Part shown: positions 45,146 through 52,126 of the stretch, piece by piece
How positions within the stretch are numbered: position 1 is the first letter of the stretch
Layout of the letters: each line of letters starts with the position of its first letter
NCBI RefSeq assembly: GCF_000242635.2
Contig: NC_017770.1
Location: 186,001 to 250,000 of the forward strand
Direction of reading: 5' to 3'
From: Solitalea canadensis DSM 3403
GTDB taxonomy: Bacteria; Bacteroidota; Bacteroidia; Sphingobacteriales; Sphingobacteriaceae
DNA: 64,000 nucleotides
Notes under the pieces: generated by a model
Told to the model about the DNA's origin: nothing
The model's input: the letters and a program-made list of their open reading frames with translations, nothing else
Database searches by the model: none
Program-made: the position numbers and the translations under genes

Positions 45146-46441
45146 TTATAGGTTAGCTCGTAAACGTTTTCTTCTTTTCTTTTTATTTCCTTTTAAGGCA
45201 TGTGGTAGGTAGTCAGTAGATGAGGTCGGCAGTAATAAAATGTCTAAAAGTTTACTTTCATCGATGTTCATAAAGGGTTGCCTTTGATGATCAATATGAT
45301 TGAACTCAGGCTGTATCGAACTGTCTTTTTTCAGGGATAATAATGAATTATCAGAAGTGGAAATAGTTTGGTTTTTTGAGAAGTTCTGCTGCAGACTACA
45401 TCTCTCTATGATCCTTGCCGTGCTGTAGTTTTTACCCAGATCACTACCATTAAAAACACATTTAGTTTGATGGTCAACAAAGGTGATCCCATAAATCATG
45501 CCTTCCTTATTTTGTCTGAGAGCAGTATGAATACCTTCATTTTGAAGTATCTGAATTAAGCCCTTTAATGGAAGTTCAGCATGTTTTAGAAAGGCTAAAT
45601 CAATACTGTTCTTTACTCTAGAAGCATACCTCTTCCTTTCAATTTCATTTAATAAAAACCTATTTTCAAGGAACGAAAGAGTTGGCTTGTTATAGATATC
45701 ACTGGCTTTAATTGGTACGCCGACTTTATTTCCTTGTTCCTCCAACAACCGATAAACAAGGCCATTATTCAGATAAATTCGAGAGTTTTCAGTGCCTCTA
45801 TCTGCCGCTATATTGTACTGATTTAACACCGCATTCAGCTCTGCAATTGAAGTGTATTTATATCGAAGCAGTACCGCATCAAGTACATTCGTGATGGCAT
45901 GTTTGGTTTCTGATTTACCATAAACAGCCTTTTGAACATTCACCGGTTTAAGCTTGAAAAGTTGTCGCTTATGCTCTTCAGCTCTTACCAAATGAAACTG
46001 CTCCTCAATTTCTTTCCGGGCTTTTTCAGACTGGTTACGACCGATGTTTTGTGTATCAATCCTTGAACCATTCGCACGCACTTTAATTGATACTATATGG
46101 ATATGAGGATGGCCAGCATCATGATGCTCGTAGACTAAATAAGGTTGGTTTGCAAAGCCTATTTTCTCCATATAAGCCGATGCGATTTCACAAAGCCGAA
46201 CCTTTGAAAGCTGTTCACCCGGAGCAAAATTGAGTGAAATATGAACGCTATTTCTTTTCACATTTTCGTTTAAAGCGGCTTGATTGAGGAGGCAATTTAG
46301 CCGCTGCTCTTCGGTCAAAACATCAACATCAATCGGATAATTGGCCGCCATTATGCACTCCTCTACACCCGAATTTAATTTCTGTTCGTTGTAGTAAAAT
46401 GCCCTTCGGATTGAGTTACCAGTCTTTATGATTGCAACCAT
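45146..46441 (-). CDS. Relaxase / mobilization nuclease (MobB-type, MOBP-like)
   Basis: 431 residues. The N-terminal domain carries VAIIKTGNSIRRAFYYNEQK, the catalytic-Tyr-containing opening, and the three-His motif HHDAGHPHIHIV near residues 104-115, preceded by SVHISLNFAPGEQLS. The C-terminal half is charged and lower in complexity (GNKKKRRKRLRANL at the end). It should nick the element at its oriT and stay bound to the 5' end. It overlaps the end of the accessory gene by 16 bp and leads into the coupling ATPase gene. Confidence 0.93.
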   Translation of the reverse strand: MVAIIKTGNSIRRAFYYNEQKLNSGVEECIMAANYPIDVDVLTEEQRLNCLLNQAALNENVKRNSVHISLNFAPGEQLSKVRLCEIASAYMEKIGFANQPYLVYEHHDAGHPHIHIVSIKVRANGSRIDTQNIGRNQSEKARKEIEEQFHLVRAEEHKRQLFKLKPVNVQKAVYGKSETKHAITNVLDAVLLRYKYTSIAELNAVLNQYNIAADRGTENSRIYLNNGLVYRLLEEQGNKVGVPIKASDIYNKPTLSFLENRFLLNEIERKRYASRVKNSIDLAFLKHAELPLKGLIQILQNEGIHTALRQNKEGMIYGITFVDHQTKCVFNGSDLGKNYSTARIIERCSLQQNFSKNQTISTSDNSLLSLKKDSSIQPEFNHIDHQRQPFMNIDESKLLDILLLPTSSTDYLPHALKGNKKKRRKRLRANL

Positions 46442-46818
46442 TGAGCAGCTATTTTATTGATCTGTTCTTTGATTGTTTCCACCTTTTCAAGGAGTTGGTT
46501 TCGGTCGGTTTCATAAGTTTCCAGCCATGAACGGAACTCAGGCAACTGATATAGGGTATGTAGTTTTTTTACCGCTTGATTGAAATTATTACCTACATTA
46601 TTAAGCTCCTTGCGAAGTAAAATAGCTTCACTCATTAGCTCATCCAGGGACTGATTCCGATAAGTTGCCACCACCGGTTTGCCTAGTAAAACCTTGCGCG
46701 CATAGTTACTTAGTTTGGGACAAGTTGTTTTATAAAACTGTCTATGCAGTTGTTTGAACTCTGCTTCCGTCAGGCGCAGATGAACCCATTTAGTGCGGTT
46801 ATTTTTCTCCTCTTTCAT
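46426..46818 (-). CDS. Mobilization accessory protein (MobA/MobC-like, relaxosome)
   Basis: 130 residues from the ATG at 46818, which has an unusually clear AAAGGA six bases upstream. A longer frame from 46932 would add 38 residues of non-native sequence. A ribbon-helix-helix-like N-terminus (KWVHLRLTEAEFKQLHRQFY, LSNYARKVLLGKPV) is followed by helices typical of relaxosome accessory proteins (LRKELNNVGNNFNQAVKKLH). It is first in the three-gene mobilization operon and overlaps the relaxase gene. The oriT is expected in or just upstream of this gene; a candidate hairpin-rich stretch lies at 46900-47100. Confidence 0.9.
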   Translation of the reverse strand: MKEEKNNRTKWVHLRLTEAEFKQLHRQFYKTTCPKLSNYARKVLLGKPVVATYRNQSLDELMSEAILLRKELNNVGNNFNQAVKKLHTLYQLPEFRSWLETYETDRNQLLEKVETIKEQINKIAAQWLQS

Positions 46819-47126
46819 CACAAATCCTTTCTCACAATTAAAAATATTAACCCTATTAAACTTAATCGAAACCCAACGCCCACGACTTCGGAGTAAAAGG
46901 GCGTAAAAAGCGCTTGTGATACAAGCGGACATCTGGCCGATTGCGCTAAAAGCGGCAATCCCCCAAGTCTTGAATATGTCAGCTCAGCTTTTACTAACTC
47001 AAAGCTTTACAGCAGCATGAAATTAGTTAAGCCGCAGAACAATCAGGTAAGCCCTTTAAATTCTAAAGGGGATAGTTGAGTAGAATAGAACTAAATTAGG
47101 ATGTCCTATAATTAAAAACCTAAAAG

Positions 47127-47420
47127 ATGATGACAACAACAGAGATGACAGGAGTGTATGATACATTGTTGTGTATCCCCGGGATGAGTGAGCAGGTAAA
47201 AATCGATCTGCGTGTCAGCCGCAAGCAGGTATTATTATTAAGCCAGGTAATTGAAAGAGGACTAAGTATTAAACCCGGGGAAAATGAATTCACCTTTCTT
47301 GATGTAGTATCTAAAGAATCCGCAGTAGAGTTAGCTTCACTTGCAGGTGATTGTTTGGAGAAGGCAGGTCTTACAGAGCTCAGTAAGAAACTCAAATTGC
47401 TGAACGTTAGGAAACTCTGA
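47127..47420 (+). CDS. Small conserved protein next to the mobilization genes
   Basis: 97 residues, helical and amphipathic (LCIPGMSEQVKIDLRVSRKQ, LLLSQVIERGLSIKPGENEF, VELASLAGDCLEKAGLTELS). No family is named. The minus-strand frame over the same DNA is its shadow; the plus frame has the more protein-like composition. It lies divergent from the mobilization operon and may belong to the same mobile element. An AT-rich leader carries a TAnnTTTG-poor promoter that I could not place. Confidence 0.6.
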   Translation: MMTTTEMTGVYDTLLCIPGMSEQVKIDLRVSRKQVLLLSQVIERGLSIKPGENEFTFLDVVSKESAVELASLAGDCLEKAGLTELSKKLKLLNVRKL

Positions 47421-47625
47421 AAACGCAAAGGTGTAAACAGTTTAACCTAATTCAGATCGTAGTGTATTAGCTGTAACCATTTTCGAAATTCCTTGCTGAA
47501 TAATCCGGTTACAGCTAAGTCGCTACACCGCTTATCTGAGTGAAGATTTTTCCGCCCAAAGAAGGAAATATCGGAGCGGTTTTTTTTATATAGTTTAGAT
47601 AAGAAGAGAATGATCAAAAAAAGGG

Positions 47626-48096
47626 CTATAAAAGTCCTTTATCAGCAAAAGAAAAATAACCTTCGCTGGAAATAATAAAGTGATCTAAAACTGCAATGTT
47701 CAGGATCTCTCCAGCCTTAACCATTTTCTCAGTCAGGTTTCTATCCTGCGCGCTTTCCACCAATCTGCCCGATGGATGGTTATGGGCCAGAATAATTGCA
47801 GTCGCATTGGCTTTTAATGCTGCCGCAAATATTAAACGTTGGTCAGCAACAGTAGCATCAACTCCACCGCTTGCCAGATTGATAACCCCGAGTACCTTAT
47901 TGGCCTTGTTCAGCAGCATCACCTTAAACTCTTCGAGCAAGTCAATTTTGGTTTTATCCCAAAGCGAGTCCAGAAGTTTATAAGCATCTGCAGAGCAGGT
48001 TACTTTAGGAAGTTCAGAGAATTTGATTTTTGATTGATAGCTTAATTGAATCTCAGCAACTTTAAAGTGCAACGAAAGGTCTTGGAGCGTTTCCAT
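47626..48096 (-). CDS. radC: RadC-family JAB-domain protein, intact
   Basis: 156 residues from the ATG at 48096, which aligns with the start of the radC pseudogene at 16.5 kb. A start at 48123 would add nine unsupported residues. The JAMM metalloprotease motif is complete: a Glu in LLEEFKVMLL, and IILAHNHPSGRLVESAQDR (H-x-H-P-S, then D). The C-terminus is LDHFIISSEGYFSFADKGLL. Despite the name, RadC proteins are not DNA-repair enzymes of known function; short versions like this ride on mobile elements and defence islands. At least four fragments of close relatives lie at 12-20 kb. Confidence 0.93.
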   Translation of the reverse strand: METLQDLSLHFKVAEIQLSYQSKIKFSELPKVTCSADAYKLLDSLWDKTKIDLLEEFKVMLLNKANKVLGVINLASGGVDATVADQRLIFAAALKANATAIILAHNHPSGRLVESAQDRNLTEKMVKAGEILNIAVLDHFIISSEGYFSFADKGLL

Positions 48097-48140
48097 AATG
48101 TAATTGATTAAGTTAATAAACATTAATTATGGTGCGCTGC

Positions 48141-48247
48141 AACCTTTCATAAGGACTTGTTGCAAGGTGGAGATTCAAAAAATGCGGAGGCTCCCCGGGA
48201 TACCCATTTTTTGAATACTACCTTGGCCACTGTCCTGAGGAAAGGTT
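48141..48247. repeat. 107-bp imperfect palindrome upstream of radC
   Basis: Nested arms: AACCTTTC (48141) with GAAAGGTT (48240), AGGAC (48152) with GTCCT (48232), CAAGGT (48163) with ACCTTG (48220), and a perfect ATTCAAAAAATG (48173-48184) with CATTTTTTGAAT (48205-48216). The apical loop is GC-rich (GGAGGCTCCCCGGG). The structure could form a cruciform or an RNA hairpin in the radC leader. Confidence 0.7.
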
Positions 48248-48342
48248 AAATTGGTACAGAAATTAAGGATGAGTTTTAAACCATTATTTTAAAGAGTTCA
48301 TATCTTTCTATTTCATAGTTTGTACAGGATTGAATACTTTTC

Positions 48343-48984
48343 TCAAATGAACTCCATTGAATACTCCAATCCCCTTAAAAAAATCGTATTAAAGAGAATC
48401 AGAAGGTTAATTTTCAGTTTCTGTTTTTTAGTCCGGTATCTGCTCAATGTTTCTTTAGTAATACCCAAGTAAGATAAGATATATTTTTGAGCTATTCTTT
48501 GAAAGAGATCAGGAAAAGTATTCATTAACTTCTGGTATCTTTCCAAACCTTTAAGCGTTAGAAAATCGATTAGCCTGCCATCCTTGACCCTTTGTTGTTC
48601 CACTACCAGAAAACTTTCAATAGCTTTTGCTTCCGGGAATGTACTATTTAGCTCCAATAAATGTTTGAGAGGTAATGAAATTACCGTACTTGCTTCAGCA
48701 AATTCGATGTAAGTAGAGGATTTCTCCCGTGTGATAAAATCAAATGCAGTAAACAGGAACTGTCCTTCACTCCAAAAAGAAGAGGTAACTCTTTTTCCAT
48801 CATTATAAAAATAGCCGACAGCGAAACCTTGTTTAATAAAATAGACATTTTCAAGCTTGTCACCCTCCGCAATTAACAATTGATGTTTTGAGTAATGCTT
48901 TTCAATAACAAATTGACGAAGCTGCTTTTTATAGCCAGTCGAAATAGGAGTAATAGCCGAGAGGGATTGAAATAATAATTCCAT
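48343..48984 (-). CDS. Crp/Fnr-family transcriptional regulator
   Basis: 213 residues from the ATG at 48984. A TTG 21 bp upstream is less likely. A cyclic-nucleotide-binding-like beta roll covers about 25-110 (HQLLIAEGDKLENVYFIKQG, GYFYNDGKRVTSSFWSEGQ). A C-terminal helix-turn-helix is near 165-190 (KYILSYLGITKETLSRYRTK). This is the Bacteroidota form of Crp/Fnr regulators, which usually lack an Fe-S cluster; no Cys set is seen. The target is unknown. It is upstream of radC but separated by the palindrome. Confidence 0.9.
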   Translation of the reverse strand: MELLFQSLSAITPISTGYKKQLRQFVIEKHYSKHQLLIAEGDKLENVYFIKQGFAVGYFYNDGKRVTSSFWSEGQFLFTAFDFITREKSSTYIEFAEASTVISLPLKHLLELNSTFPEAKAIESFLVVEQQRVKDGRLIDFLTLKGLERYQKLMNTFPDLFQRIAQKYILSYLGITKETLSRYRTKKQKLKINLLILFNTIFLRGLEYSMEFI

Positions 48985-49193
48985 AATAGTAGAATTTACT
49001 GGCAATATGACTTAGCCAGGTGTTAGATAGAATGAATTATTAAAACTAATACTCTGTCAACCGATTAACAAATAGTTAATGATTTATTGATAATAGTCAA
49101 TAACTTATAATTGCCTTGTCCTGAAAAAGTTAGCCAATATCCCGTGAACAAAAAGTACATCCAGTGGTTTAAAAGAGTAATAGTTAATACCTC

Positions 49194-49580
49194 GGATCCT
49201 TCACTGTCGGTAGCATTGCAAACTTCACAATCTCCAAACTAGGAAATCCAAATTCTTCTACTACCCAAGATCAAATAACACCCTCCCCTCGGAACAGAGA
49301 ATCAGGCGTGTTATTCGGGAAATGCATCGTGTCAAAGAAATTACCCTCCACATCAAAGAACGTCCCGAAATACATCATTTAACCTTTCACCGTTTTTACA
49401 GGTTTATAAGCCACAAAATTACCCAGCATTTTTACGTTTTTACCAACATGCTTGATCAGGTCTTTGGCCATCACATCGCCACGATAAGTGGTTTGCAGTT
49501 AATTAAAATGTGTCATACTCACCGGAAACTCCAATAACCCGATCTCATCAAAAACGTCCTCCAAGGTATCCAGATCCATG
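49194..49580 (-). pseudogene. DNA polymerase III alpha subunit (dnaE-like) C-terminal fragment
   Basis: The minus strand reads DLDTLEDVFDEIGLLEFPVS, TTYRGDVMAKDLIKHVGKNV, MMYFGTFFDVEGNFFDTMHF and VVEEFGFPSLEIVKFAMLP. These segments are typical of the DnaE C-terminal OB-fold region, but stop codons interrupt them in at least three places. Only the C-terminus is left. Such extra dnaE copies occur in Bacteroidota mobile DNA next to error-prone polymerase genes; no partner remains here. The flanks (48985-49193 and 49581-49684) hold nothing else I can name. Confidence 0.8.
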
Positions 49581-49684
49581 TACGATACTTTTTGAGATCA
49601 TGCTAGTTTTATTTGAATTTGATAAAAAAAAGTATCATATTTTGCTAAATAAATTAGTATTATTTAGTTGATATACAAAGTGAC

Positions 49685-49908
49685 CTTGGTATTTATTCAA
49701 CCAGGAAAACCTACGTAAAACGCCTTTGTCGAACGCTGCAACGGAAGCATACGAAGAGAACTGCTAAACGCCTATGTGTTTAAAACGTTGAATGAAATAC
49801 GGACAAAAGGACAAAAGCGGAAGAATGGATGTATGATTACAATTATCAGTGCCTCATCAGGCTCTAAACTTTAAAACTCCAATGGATTTATTGGAGGAAG
49901 TAATGTGA
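49685..49908 (+). pseudogene. IS3-family transposase OrfB, 3'-end remnant
   Basis: The plus strand reads NAFVERCNGSIRRELLNAYV, preceded by IQPGKPT and a stop, then a shifted EEWMYDYNYQ and ALNFKTPMDLLEEVM with TGA at 49906-49908. The E of the DDE triad sits in the VERCNGSIRREL motif. There are at least one nonsense codon and two frameshifts. It is not closely similar to the intact IS at 55.3 kb. Confidence 0.8.
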
Positions 49909-49946
49909 CCTCCCTGAATTGAAATTCTATTTTTGAATGGCCCAAA

Positions 49947-50247
49947 AATGCGGAAAGCTTACACTTACAGTATGGCAGCAAAGAAGTTTACAAGTGATTT
50001 GGTTTTTGGAAAAGAAATTCAAGTTAAAATTACTGATCGTTATGGCCGTAGTATTGGAATTGTCTATTTATTTAAAGAATTCTGAAATTTTCGATGAGCT
50101 AATTTTAATTGCCAGTTGCACCCGGCACTATTAGAAATGTGATAATAATCCTGTTTGGAAATTATTTGAGAAAGTTGCAAGAAGAAATAAAGTTGGTTTA
50201 TGGAGCCAACCTATTGTCATTGAACCTTGGGAATTGGGAAAAGCTGA
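49947..50247 (+). pseudogene. Thermonuclease (SNase)-like gene remnant
   Basis: The plus strand reads KKFTSDLVFGKEIQVKITDR and YGRSIGIVYLF, a stop, then NPVWKLFEKVARRNKVGLWS and QPIVIEPWE. These are the strand and C-terminal helix motifs of staphylococcal-nuclease-like proteins (family ending WS-P-x3-PWEWRK). The centre is missing and several stops interrupt. The N-terminus is absent. It ends against the HEPN operon. Confidence 0.75.
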
Positions 50248-50256
50248 GTATGGTAA

Positions 50257-51024
50257 TTATTTATATGAATCTTCAATAGATTTAATGATATTTTCTAAAT
50301 GAGCCTCTTGAGCAGTTTCGAACTGGGTTAGTTTGTCCTTGTTTGATTCAAGAAAATACTCTTTATTAATGTATTCTAATATTTCATCCCTAAAATTATC
50401 TATAATCGAAAAGATAATATCTTTAAGTTTTTCAATGTCCTTTAATGTTAGGGAAAAATCGACTTGATTGGATTTATCGAACTTGCTACCATGACCAATA
50501 CAATTTCTGTTTCCTAATAAATTACTATCAATATACTTTTCCCTTGTTTTGATCGCACCTTTATAATTTAATCCTATAATTGAAATAATACTTTTAAAAA
50601 CTTTAGGACTCAAGTTTGATTTTGTATTAATAATTTCACTATCAAACTCATCGTTTAGATTTATTTTTATGTTAAAGTTTCTTTGTTCAATTTTTAAAAA
50701 TTGCTCCAAAAAAGCTAATTCAGATGAAAGGGTTAGGCTTTCTTTTGTGTCAATGCACTTACTTATATCGTTTTTTAAGGCCACCGCTTTAAAATTACCT
50801 AAAAGAGTTCCGATTTTTAGGTTTTTATCGGAGATGTATTTAATGTAAAGCTTACTACTGTTTTTAATATAACCCTCCCAATGGGCATACAAAAGGAGAA
50901 GAATAGATTTAAGTATAACTTCTTCAGAATTATTTTTTGCAACCATTATAAGAGATGATATTTCTACCTTTCTCCAAGCCAAATCCTCATCCAGAAGCTT
51001 TTCAAATTCTTCATATCTCATCAT
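50257..51024 (-). CDS. MAE_28990/MAE_18760-type HEPN-like nuclease
   Basis: 255 residues. The family opening YEEFEKLLDEDLAWRKVEIS is followed by ILLLLYAHWEGYIKNSSKLY and the HEPN catalytic motif RNCIGHGSKFD near residue 171 (R-N-x3-H). A helical C-terminus follows. This HEPN family is commonly encoded beside DUF262 proteins and restriction genes. Its ATG overlaps the DUF262 stop (TAATG), so the two are coupled. Inferred role: an RNase held in check until the restriction or DUF262 component signals failure. Confidence 0.88.
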   Translation of the reverse strand: MMRYEEFEKLLDEDLAWRKVEISSLIMVAKNNSEEVILKSILLLLYAHWEGYIKNSSKLYIKYISDKNLKIGTLLGNFKAVALKNDISKCIDTKESLTLSSELAFLEQFLKIEQRNFNIKINLNDEFDSEIINTKSNLSPKVFKSIISIIGLNYKGAIKTREKYIDSNLLGNRNCIGHGSKFDKSNQVDFSLTLKDIEKLKDIIFSIIDNFRDEILEYINKEYFLESNKDKLTQFETAQEAHLENIIKSIEDSYK

Positions 51025-52115
51025 TAGGAAAAATAAGATTTAGAGAATTCAATCATCCCTTTAATTCTAGATAATGCTTTATTTCCTCTTTTTGCATAAT
51101 CCATGTAGTCTGGATTTGAGTACATCAACTTAATTTTTAAAACAAACTCTTCCTGGGTAATAGTTTCAATTTTATCAATGTTAATTGCCACACCTGTTAC
51201 TATTGCCTCGTAACTTGATGCTAAAAACGGGCCTTCAAATTCATTTTTTTCTGGATTAAACTTTTTAAAGGCATCCTCGCCTAATGTAGAATATAAATAA
51301 TCGAAGGTTCTTTTAAAAACATTACTTTCTTGAGAAAAGTCAAACGAAGCATCTTCAATTAGTTTTATTGTTTCATTATCAATAAATTCACTCAGGAGAA
51401 CATTTGAACCTTTATAATTTGAAAAATCAACATTATTATGCTTTGATATAAAATATCGTAGGATAAGTTCCATATGATATTCAATTTCAAATTTGCCTTC
51501 CTGAAGTTTTAATGAATCTTTAAAGGATGGGTATTCCTTTAACTCATTTAATTCATTATAAAAACTTTCATTAAGCATTATAATTAGGCAATTTCTTATT
51601 TCTTGCGGTTCTAAATGTAGACCTCCTGTATTTAGCCTTTGAAATAGCTCATATTGCGCTTGAATACTATTTTCAGTTAGAATAATATTTACTCCGAATT
51701 TTGACCTTTTAAGAATTCGCTTGATGTCTTCTGGTAATGAATTCCAAGTAAAACCTTCCAAATTTGGTAGCTTTTTGGTGATCGTCAATTCAAGAGGGGC
51801 TTTCCCATTGAGTTCACCAGTTAACTGAAGAATCGTTGAAACTCTTTGTAAACCATCAACAATACTCCATTTTCCCCCTTCTTTTTGAGCAACAAAAATG
51901 GGAGGTAAAGGAATTCCAAGTAAAATCGATTCTATAAATTTTGATTTTTGTTCATCATCCCACCTAAATAATCTTTGATAAGCCGGAGTTAATTCAAGTT
52001 CTCCATCTTTATACAAATTTATTATCTCGCCAATAGACATGCTATAGCTATCAGTCTTAATTTCTTTGCGTCCTTGTTCTAATTGTTCAAGTAATAATAC
52101 TTCTTTTTTTGACAT
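51024..52115 (-). CDS. DUF262-domain protein (ParB-like/GmrS-like fold)
   Basis: 363 residues. The DUF262 domain opens with SMSIGEIINLYKDGELELTP and continues AYQRLFRWDDEQKSKFIES, ILLGIPLPPIF and WSIVDGLQRVSTILQL (the DG-QR-T active-site loop of the ParB/Srx-like fold). The length suggests a DUF262 unit plus a helical C-terminus, without the DUF1524 HNH domain of full GmrSD, so the nuclease function may be supplied by the coupled HEPN protein. It lies 11 bp after the R-M gene and overlaps the HEPN gene. Confidence 0.9.
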   Translation of the reverse strand: MSKKEVLLLEQLEQGRKEIKTDSYSMSIGEIINLYKDGELELTPAYQRLFRWDDEQKSKFIESILLGIPLPPIFVAQKEGGKWSIVDGLQRVSTILQLTGELNGKAPLELTITKKLPNLEGFTWNSLPEDIKRILKRSKFGVNIILTENSIQAQYELFQRLNTGGLHLEPQEIRNCLIIMLNESFYNELNELKEYPSFKDSLKLQEGKFEIEYHMELILRYFISKHNNVDFSNYKGSNVLLSEFIDNETIKLIEDASFDFSQESNVFKRTFDYLYSTLGEDAFKKFNPEKNEFEGPFLASSYEAIVTGVAINIDKIETITQEEFVLKIKLMYSNPDYMDYAKRGNKALSRIKGMIEFSKSYFS

Positions 52116-52126
52116 AGGTTTTTGTT

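Noticed and set aside
46819-46932. 38-residue N-terminal extension of the mobilization accessory protein
   Set aside because: The extension is not family-like, while the ATG at 46818 has a clear AAAGGA at good spacing and starts the ribbon-helix-helix domain.
47120-47428. Minus-strand 102-residue ORF
   Set aside because: Ser/Pro-rich shadow of the plus-strand 97-residue gene, which has the more protein-like amphipathic composition.
45146-48123. Complete self-transmissible conjugative transposon
   Set aside because: Relaxase and coupling ATPase genes are present, but no transfer-pore genes and no intact integrase lie in the window.
49937-50134. 65-residue plus-strand ORF as a gene
   Set aside because: It is an out-of-frame reading of the SNase remnant; the meaningful frame gives thermonuclease motifs.
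51024-52115. Full GmrSD type IV restriction enzyme
   Set aside because: The DUF262 half is clear, but no DUF1524 HNH nuclease half is seen in this protein or as a neighbour.
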